A DNA stretch of 64,000 bases from Gnetum montanum. Its lineage: Eukaryota > Streptophyta > Gnetopsida > Gnetales > Gnetaceae. This document shows positions 57,170 through 64,000 of this stretch, piece by piece (within the stretch, counting starts at the first letter, position 1; each line of letters opens with the position of its first letter). The position numbers and the translations under genes were made by a program. The DNA lies in assembly GCA_015680685.1 (NCBI GenBank), contig MNCI01004759.1:7644-71643 (forward strand), in the 5' to 3' direction. The notes under the pieces were generated by a model. The model made no database searches. It saw only the letters and a list, made by a program, of their open reading frames with translations, and was not told where the DNA came from.

Positions 57170-58547
57170 ATCGATGTTAGGGCATTTTATAGAATGTACC
57201 AAATTTTTAATATTTTTTTGAAATTAAATGATGTAAACTAAGGACATATGGATGAGTGTTCAAGGGTTCTGAGGTAATTCAACTAGTTCTAAAGGCATGA
57301 AAATTATGATGGTGTGAAATTTATTAATAAGGACGTTGGATGGTAACGGGGAGAAAAAGGCTATGTGATGGTTCATAGGAATGTTTGAATAAAAGGGATA
57401 GTAATAAGGGAAAGAATATCATTGACAATATGATGAGGGTAATAGATGGTGTGTGGAAGATGTGTTATGAGTGTAAATTACAAAAATTATGCAAGTGGGT
57501 CCTCCCCAAAGTAGGTTCCAACCTCTAATGCCCTTGCATAACCACACCTTAAAATGTCCGTAGGAACTAGAAAGGTTAAATTTAATCCACATTGGTTCCA
57601 CAAAACACACACATGTAAGTATCACCGAAATGAGGTAAGAATTCTACACTACACAAGACATGAGCTACAATTACATGAACAGTGATATGAGACAGACTAT
57701 AGAAGGGATTGTAGAGATTGGGAAATGAGGTAACTGACCCAGGGCACAATGAATCCTATGTGTAAGGCATGATTAATGTGTCATTAACTCATCATTCTAA
57801 GATCAGGACGAAGTCCATTCCTCATATCAGTGATACCACATTGTTTCATCCCATGATGAGTGACTATGAGAGTACCATAACAACAATGCGTACGATCACT
57901 TGGCATTTTTTTTAAGGGAGGAGTGATTTTTATCTGTACTTTGTGGAACTTTCTTCATGTTTTTTTCTTGAATGCTGAATCTAGAGAAGCTGCAAACCCT
58001 CAAGCATGGATGCATGTCTTTTCAATGGGACCCCCTAGAACAACAGTGGATTTTTGAGTTCCTTGTGATTACTCTTACTCCCATTTTGCATTAGATCTAC
58101 AAGGATCTTAGTACAACCATATTGTGTGATAACTCTCATAGATGTCATCAAAGAGAATCCACAAGTCCCCTTGATGTTACACCCTAATCATTTCCTCTTG
58201 ATCCATCCCTCTTCATTCTAGGTACAATGAACACAAAATTAATTTTAAGTTTTAACAATGTCAAGAATATCACTGTACCCTCGAACAGAACCTCTTATTT
58301 ATAGAATGGATGAGTAGGTGTAATCGACTCATTATTCAGATAATTGATCACTTGAGACTCGATAACATAGAACACACCTCAACCAACAAGCCACATGGGT
58401 GTTTTATTCATAGATGAGATTACTTATAAAAAGATAAAAAGACAAAAAGACAAAAAGGTAACAAAAATAAAATTGAAAAACAGGAAAACAAAAAATTGTA
58501 AAATTAAAGAAAATGAAAAATATTTATTAATCCTTCTTATCATTAGA
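57170..58547 (-). other. Conserved non-coding block of element d
   Basis: 57480-57610 matches 12360-12480 and, more weakly, 62040-62120. 58430-58530 is A-rich. No gene. Confidence 0.6.
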
Positions 58548-58565
58548 ATGGGGGATATCCCCCAT
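58548..58565 (-). other. Second polypurine tract of d, a perfect 18-bp palindrome
   Basis: ATGGGGGATATCCCCCAT, where the other copies have ATGGGGGAGATGGCC. It is centred on GATATC. Confidence 0.75.
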
Positions 58566-60560
58566 AACTAAATGGTTGAGCATGGAGAGGATTAATAATT
58601 AAAAGATGAGGATCCTTGCATATTGGAAATATCAAAACTTGGTCATACTTACACCATTGGGGTTCACACACATGATTATAGTAAGCATAGTGGGGCAATT
58701 TATAAGATGTGGTTCCTGAGTAAAGAGTTGACCCATTATGATACTTGAGACCGTAAGATGGTATGCAAGGATTGGGATGTTGCCCTCCATGACTATATTC
58801 ATTGGGCCATATGATTGTTGGAGTGTTAATTGGTGGCCTTGATGAAGTGACATGAGGCATTGGGTTTGAGGAGGAGGACGAACCACAGTGTTGGTGCTGA
58901 GTTTGATAATGCAGTGGCCTTGGAACTGTGTTGTCCCTTCCTACGGTCATGTCTAAAGAAGGGACACCCTTAATGTTGAGGAGGTCTCTCACTACTGTTG
59001 GAAATAGCAGCATAGATAACGTTTATGGATTGTTGCTATGGTGCAGACACTTCAGGAATAGTTGGTGGTAATGTAGAAGGAGGAAAAGGATGAGAATGTT
59101 GAAATTTAGGAGGAGTATAAGGTACACAAGGTGGTGGTTGTGTTGAGAACATGGATTGATAGTACTAAGGAGAATAATAATGCGGTGAGATAGAATATGT
59201 TGACCTAGTTGGGAAAACTAGCTATTGAACTAGATAAGCATTTAGATTCGAATGATACAGAGGGTGTCCCCAGTTTTGGGATGGCTTCCCCCATGACTGG
59301 GATTGTTGCAACTATGATCGAACACAGTATCCTTGTATGAAATTTGGGTGTAATGTGCTTTCCCAATGCTCATATAAATGTAATAAGATTGGGCATTGGC
59401 CCTTGGGGTGATTGTATAGGAAAATGTTACATTGATATGTGTGATTGGTAGTTGAGCTCTTATTTTCCTCATCCCTTCCTTCAAATTGTCTAATGATGTT
59501 TTTTCCTACTTCTCAGGTTGTCAAAACTCTATCTATAATAATATTGATATATTCCCCACACTTTTTATGCATCCATTCCAGCATCTTATTGATCTTTGCC
59601 TTGATTTTCTCTAATGATTGTTGTATTGGAAAAGATGGTTCTTCCTCTGTGAGATCGGTTGATTTCTCCTTTTTGTGGTTATGGACCTCTGTTAAGTTGA
59701 GATTCTAGTTCCATTGACATTTTTCAACGCTCTCCCATCTAGCCATTTCTCCTTCTTCTTCTACTACTTGCTGAATAAGCTCTTGGAATTTATGGGTTCA
59801 TAGTTCGTGTAGTTGACCTTGGGCATATATCCCTAGGATCTCTCTTGTTTCATCACAAAGCCCATCAATGATATTGTACATTAGCCTTTCCTTGGGGAAC
59901 TCATGGCTTGGACAGTTGTTTAACAGTGCATAATATCTTTCTAAGGCTATGTCCAAGGGTTCATGTTGTGATTTTTTCCACTCTTGGATTTGTTTCCTCA
60001 AGGCTAACACTCTTGCGTAAGTTTGATATCTTTCATTAAAGAGTTCTAACATTGTTGGCCAACATCGTATTCAATTTGGTTTTAACAATATATAGCATAC
60101 TTTTTCTTGGCCAATGAGTGTCATAGGAAAGAGATTGAGTTTTTTCCAACCATTATCAATGTTGTTCCATGCACAGGCATTGTAGAAGGCTTGTAAATGT
60201 TATTTTGAATCTAAGTCATAGCCTCCTAAGAAATTAGGAAAGTTGTTTAAATTAAGCCTGGGTAGGCGGCTCTCTTTACGATGCCTACAGGAGATTCGAA
60301 CAGCCTCTTGTATTTGCGTTAGACTTGTAGTGGCCAATAGGGATTCATCATCATTGAGTAATTTATGCTTTCGTATGTTGGGATGATGCTGCCTTTGTTT
60401 ATGTTTATAAGAAATCCCCACCTCAGATTGCGTACTCCAATCTTCATTGTCATATAATTCATTGGTTCTCCAATGAATTGCATTACTAGATGTGACATTA
60501 TCATAGTCTTGTAGGAGATGCATGGTTGTGAAATTGTGTGTGAATTTGTATGTGAATTTT
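58566..60560 (-). pseudogene. Gag of element d
   Basis: N-terminal part (60200-60523): LQDYDNVTSSNAIHWRTNEL, then NDDESLLATTSLTQIQEAV, NLNNFPNFLGGYDLDSK and LQAFYNACAWNNIDNGWKKL. Core (59798-60052): MLELFNERYQTYARVLALRK, WKKSQHEPLDIALERYYALL and NCPSHEFPKERLMYNIIDGL, a clear Retrotrans_gag domain. The zinc knuckle near 59390-59440 reads CNIFLYNHPKGQC, with the second Cys as Phe. The proline-rich tail occupies 58543-59013. Core frames are long, so this copy is better kept than b or f. Confidence 0.8.
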
Positions 60561-60645
60561 TGTAATTATTTCTTCCTAAAAGATATATCATTAATTCCTA
60601 TATAACAATCTTGTATGATATAACTAATCTAGATAACTAGCATCA

Positions 60646-60663
60646 TCCCCGACAACGGTGCCA
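60646..60663 (-). other. Primer-binding site of element d (best kept)
   Basis: Plus strand TCCCCGACAACGGTGCCA, 16 of 18 identical to the tRNA-Asp 3' end; both differences are transitions. Confidence 0.9.
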
Positions 60664-60664
60664 A

Positions 60665-61522
60665 TGATGAGTGGAGAGGTACCCCTACACTCAACCATAG
60701 TAATACAAGTGCTTCATGCATGATCCGGTTGAACTCCGCAGATGGACTAGTTTTGGTATCTAGTCAATTACTTGTAGATCATAGTTCACTGTATTTCCAC
60801 ATGGACTAGTATTAGCTTTGTCATGTATGGTTTAGTCCAGAGTGAGGTGTATGATGTCTTCCTACACTAATGCTACTCCTAAGTATGATGGGAAATAATA
60901 TTAACTAAGCTAGAAGAGAGGATGAGAGAGAATCTAAACTAGCCTAAGTGCGATGAGCATCCATTCCTTAATCATTCGTACACATCTTGGATCTTGTGCA
61001 CGACTACCACTAGTATTACCAAGAACATGGCCTAGGTACGCAACTAGGTTATTGAGTAGTCACACTTAAATGCTCATGATTAATTCATACTCATTCCACG
61101 TTAATAGGAGATAAAAGTAGAGATATATTAACTAAGAAAGTAATAAATAACAATAAAAATTAAATAATTAAGCTAGGTGGATGCTACAATGATGAAGTAA
61201 TCTCAATATTTATTGTCGATCATGTGCATGTTCAAGTATATCACACTCGAATAAAGATGTCGTACAATTACAATAATCACACTGCGGGCATGCATTGGGA
61301 GAAAGGGTTGAGAGGAAAAACTAACAAAAAGTCCCTACCTTAATACTAAAACTTAAAAAACTTAAAACTTCATAAAATATTCTTTACCAAATCTGCTTGC
61401 CTCTTATTTATAGATGAGGAGATAGGCTGCGATATCACATATGTGATATTGCATCTAGGCTACGATATTGTGTACATGATATCATGGGTGCAATATCATG
61501 GCCAACAATTCATGACTCATCA
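60665..61522 (-). repeat. 5' LTR of element d (858 bp)
   Basis: Ends TGATGAGTGG and GACTCATCA. Units start at 61431, 61445, 61464, 61478 and 61492 (spacing 14, 19, 14, 14), the same cadence as the last five units of its partner LTR read in the other order of decay. TATA on the minus strand near 61405. Confidence 0.92.
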
Positions 61523-63455
61523 TTCATGACAATAGGAAAGAACACCAATGGATCCAAAGGACATCCAACCCCTCATGGAAGTAGAATAATGACGGAGAGA
61601 TAGGAGAGATCTAGCAGTTATGAATAATCTCACATGAATGATATTGTTGCATCCTCCTTAGTGAAGATAGTCCCACTTCTAGTCCACACTTCCCACTATA
61701 ATCACAACAAAACCAAGGGTTAGTATTTATAGTGCAATAGATAATGGCTAAGTACCTTGTTTTGTCAATGATTTTATCTAGCCAAGTTGTGATTGTGATA
61801 GACTAGTTACTTGATGTTGTTAGTGGAAAGACTGATGAATGGGTTAATTAAGAGAAGTGATCCATATAATTTAGAAAAAGCTTAACACAAGGAATACTAG
61901 AAAGAGGGTATTCACAACAATAAAAAGGATTTCATTACAAATAGTTGTGAAGGTGCATACAATTGGATGACATGGATGCGATAAATAAAAGGAATTTGAT
62001 TGTAACAATGCCTACGGGTAAAGAACTTAACTTAACCAAACCAAAAGATATGCAAGTGGGTCCTTCCCAAAGTAGGCATAGGCCTTTTATGCCCTTGCAT
62101 AACTTCAAACTAAGGAGTCCGTTGGCACCATGGATGATTAATGGTTATGGAAAGTTAAGTACAAAAACCCAAAAGTAACTAACCAAGAAACCTAACACAT
62201 CAAACCAGAACATTGAATCAAAACATGAAATCACCAGCAAGGTGAGGTATGAAAAGCATAGATGGATGACATAGAGAGTGGAATGGAATTTCTAATTATA
62301 GTCACATGTAGTCCCTTGTGGAGTTTGTGATTAATTAACTTGGTAGGATCCTTTCTCAATCTAGATCAAAACCAACCACTTTTAGTGACTTTGCATTCAC
62401 ATTCTAAGGCAAATCCATTCTCTGAGACACAAAAATGCTCTCACAAAACAACCACCATTCTAAATTGGAGTGAACGTAGGAAGTGAGAAAGGGTCTTAGT
62501 TAGAGGAGACAAGACAAGTCTCATAACCAGTTCTTGTAGTCCTTTTCAATTGGTCTAAAGGATGTGCTTTGAATTCCCATGTTTTTTTAATAGAAACCAC
62601 ACTATGCAAAGACCCATGCATTTTTTGCATTTATTTTTTCCAAGGAGTGTGCTTTGAATCCTCATCTTTTTTTTCATGATTAGGACCACACAATGCAAGG
62701 ACTTATTTGACTTCTGATTATGAAATGACACGGAATGGTGAGAAGCTTCTGTGAAAACTCCTACACACAGGAAAATAGAAAAGCATAAAGAATACTACAT
62801 CCCTTTGAAGTCAAACCTTGTCCAAACCTTTGATTCCTTTCCAATTTTGGAAACTACACAAGTTACCAATTTATTAAAGTTGCATTAATGAAGAAGAGAC
62901 CACATGCTTCCAAAATAAGGAAAACCATAGAGTGTGTGGATGGGTGGATGATGTGGACTCACTGCCCGTTACATGAAAAGAAACCATGTCCCAGTCATCA
63001 GTAATGACATTCAAAGTCAGAAACCAAACATCAACAATCAAATTACAAATGAAGAATACCACAATCTAGTAGTGCATTACCATTGTACCTACCACCTTAT
63101 TAGTAGAAAAAGTAGAGAAACACATCAAACACAAGCAAACATAACCATAAAAGAAAGTAAAAGAATAGAAAATAGATATTGAATATATTAACAATGGTAT
63201 AAAATAAAACCTAAGAGAATACCAATAACCTTAAAAATACAAATATGTAAAACAAAGAATACGAAAACAAAAAGTTGTAAAATCAAAAATGTGTAAAAAA
63301 AAAATTCAAAAACTAAGGAGCTGCCTAAGGTGTTAGTATGGGTGGCCGTCTCCCCCACAACTAAGTTAAAAGAAAGGGAGAGATTCGAAATATTGAGTGT
63401 GGTTGTCCATTTGGTGAGGTGTTTGTTGTATTGGTTGGCTTGGGCTCATGGAAAG
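61523..63455 (-). mobile_element. Element h, right part: ORF2 start, non-coding block, integrase tail
   Basis: 61523-61720 matches the beginning of ORF2 and its leader. 62127-63340 is nearly identical to 1314-2530 of b. The second polypurine tract is at 63345-63360 (minus TTGTGGGGGAGACGGC). 63361-63455 matches the integrase C-terminus of b and is cut at the junction with a plus-strand RNase H piece. No GATATC array is visible between ORF2 and the block. Confidence 0.78.
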
Positions 63456-64000
63456 GAAACCATCATACTACATTCATTGCACAAGCTAAAGCATTGTGGG
63501 TGCACAACTAAACTACACCACTATAGAGAAAGAATTAATGGTGTTGGTGTTTGCTCTAGAAAAGATCAAGCTTTATATACTTGGATACAAGGTGTTTGTG
63601 CACACAAACAACATTTCCATCAACTTCCTAATGAACAAGCCAATAGTGAGCCCCCATGTCATATGATGGTTGGTGATCTTGCAGGAATTCAATCTTACAA
63701 TGGTAAATTAAAAGGGCACTCAGAATGTGGTTGTTGATTACTTGTTTCTATTGGGATGGAATGAAAAGGAGGATAAAAGCCCATTATGTAATATATTTAT
63801 TAATGAACTTTTCTTTGCTGGGGCTATAACTAAATAGATGCCCAATGAGCCAAAATGGTATGATAATATTCTCATCTATCTTTTCACTCAGGATATGCCA
63901 CAAGGATTGGAACATTATAAAAAATAGTAGTTTTTTTATCAAGTAAAGCACTTCATGAAAATAAACAAGCACCTCTATAAGGTGTGCACCAATGGCCTCG
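63456..64000 (+). pseudogene. RNase H and start of integrase, plus-strand fragment at the window edge
   Basis: From about 63458 the plus strand encodes AQLNYTTIEKELMVLVFALE, LYILGYKVFVHTNNISINFL, NKPIVSPHVI, WLVILQEFNLTMV, KGTQNVVVDYLFLLGWNEKE and MPNEPKWYDNILIYLFTQDM. It is homologous to b 4260-3824. The catalytic TDH reads TNN and DHLS reads DYLF, so it is inactive. Three stops. It belongs to another element that continues past the window end, in opposite orientation to h. Confidence 0.85.

Larger units (their letters stand above)
54779..61522 (-). mobile_element. Element d: gag-only LTR element with short ORF2 (6.7 kb)
   Basis: Two full LTRs (54779-55649, 60665-61522) and an exact target duplication TTCAT (54774-54778 and 61523-61527). 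Inside, in minus-strand order: PBS, gag, proline-rich tail, second polypurine tract, non-coding block, internal palindrome array with TATA, ORF2, 3' polypurine tract. No protease, RT, RNase H or integrase. It inserted into h. LTRs differ by many transitions (roughly a tenth of sites by eye, not computed). Confidence 0.93.

Noticed and set aside
63330-63737. 135-codon plus-strand frame as a novel gene
   Set aside because: It spans the h/RNase H junction in the wrong frame; the RNase H reading in another frame explains the sequence.

Overview
This is nuclear DNA from a land plant, and almost all of it is old, nested LTR-retrotransposon sequence. A gymnosperm or another large, slowly purged genome is a plausible guess but is not proven. 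The evidence is a set of Ty3/gypsy gag, protease, reverse transcriptase, RNase H and integrase remnants with plant-type motifs. Primer-binding sites match the 3' end of tRNA-Asp, as in the plant Athila/Tat group. Almost every reading frame is broken by stops. There are no tRNA or rRNA genes and no CRISPR array. One 918-base N gap and two single-N joins are assembly marks.

Layout from left to right. 1-1302 is the 3' end of a plus-strand element (a), which sits inside a minus-strand element (b, 1303-9182, gag to integrase). Element b sits inside the 3' LTR of a third element (c, minus, 9183 to about 17785, gag and protease only plus an accessory ORF). 17786-21597 is a gene-like island rich in CG dinucleotides around 19.3-20.6 kb. 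21598-21840 is a foldback of integrase sequence. 21815-29661 holds the 3' parts of two plus-strand elements (e1, e2). 29662-30657 and 35478-37518 are older host sequence with a LINE-like ORF1 remnant, split by a compact plus-strand element g (30658-35472, target duplication CAAAC/CAAGC). 37524-50305 is the most complete element, f (minus, 12.8 kb, exact target duplication GGAGT). 50311-52171 is host sequence with a TATA box and a small secreted-protein ORF at 51681, next to the N gap. 53507-63455 is element h (minus), interrupted by the gag-only element d (54779-61522, exact target duplication TTCAT). The window ends in a plus-strand RNase H fragment.

Shared anatomy of the family, read in the sense direction: 5' LTR, tRNA-Asp PBS, gag, protease-RT-RNase H-integrase, a second polypurine tract (ATGGGGGAGATGG), a T-rich tract, a conserved non-coding block, an internal promoter-like block, an accessory ORF (ORF2) starting MAPK or MESK and ending PMEEPP..., the 3' polypurine tract, and the 3' LTR.

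The most interesting signal is in the promoters. Each LTR carries, just upstream of its TATA box, an array of short palindromes (GATATC in most copies, CATCGATG in f and e1). Unit starts are almost always 14, 17 or 20 bp apart. In d and f a second array with the same palindrome and the same spacing lies inside the element, upstream of a TATA-like sequence and of ORF2. This suggests a dedicated internal promoter for the accessory gene that has kept pace with the LTR promoter.
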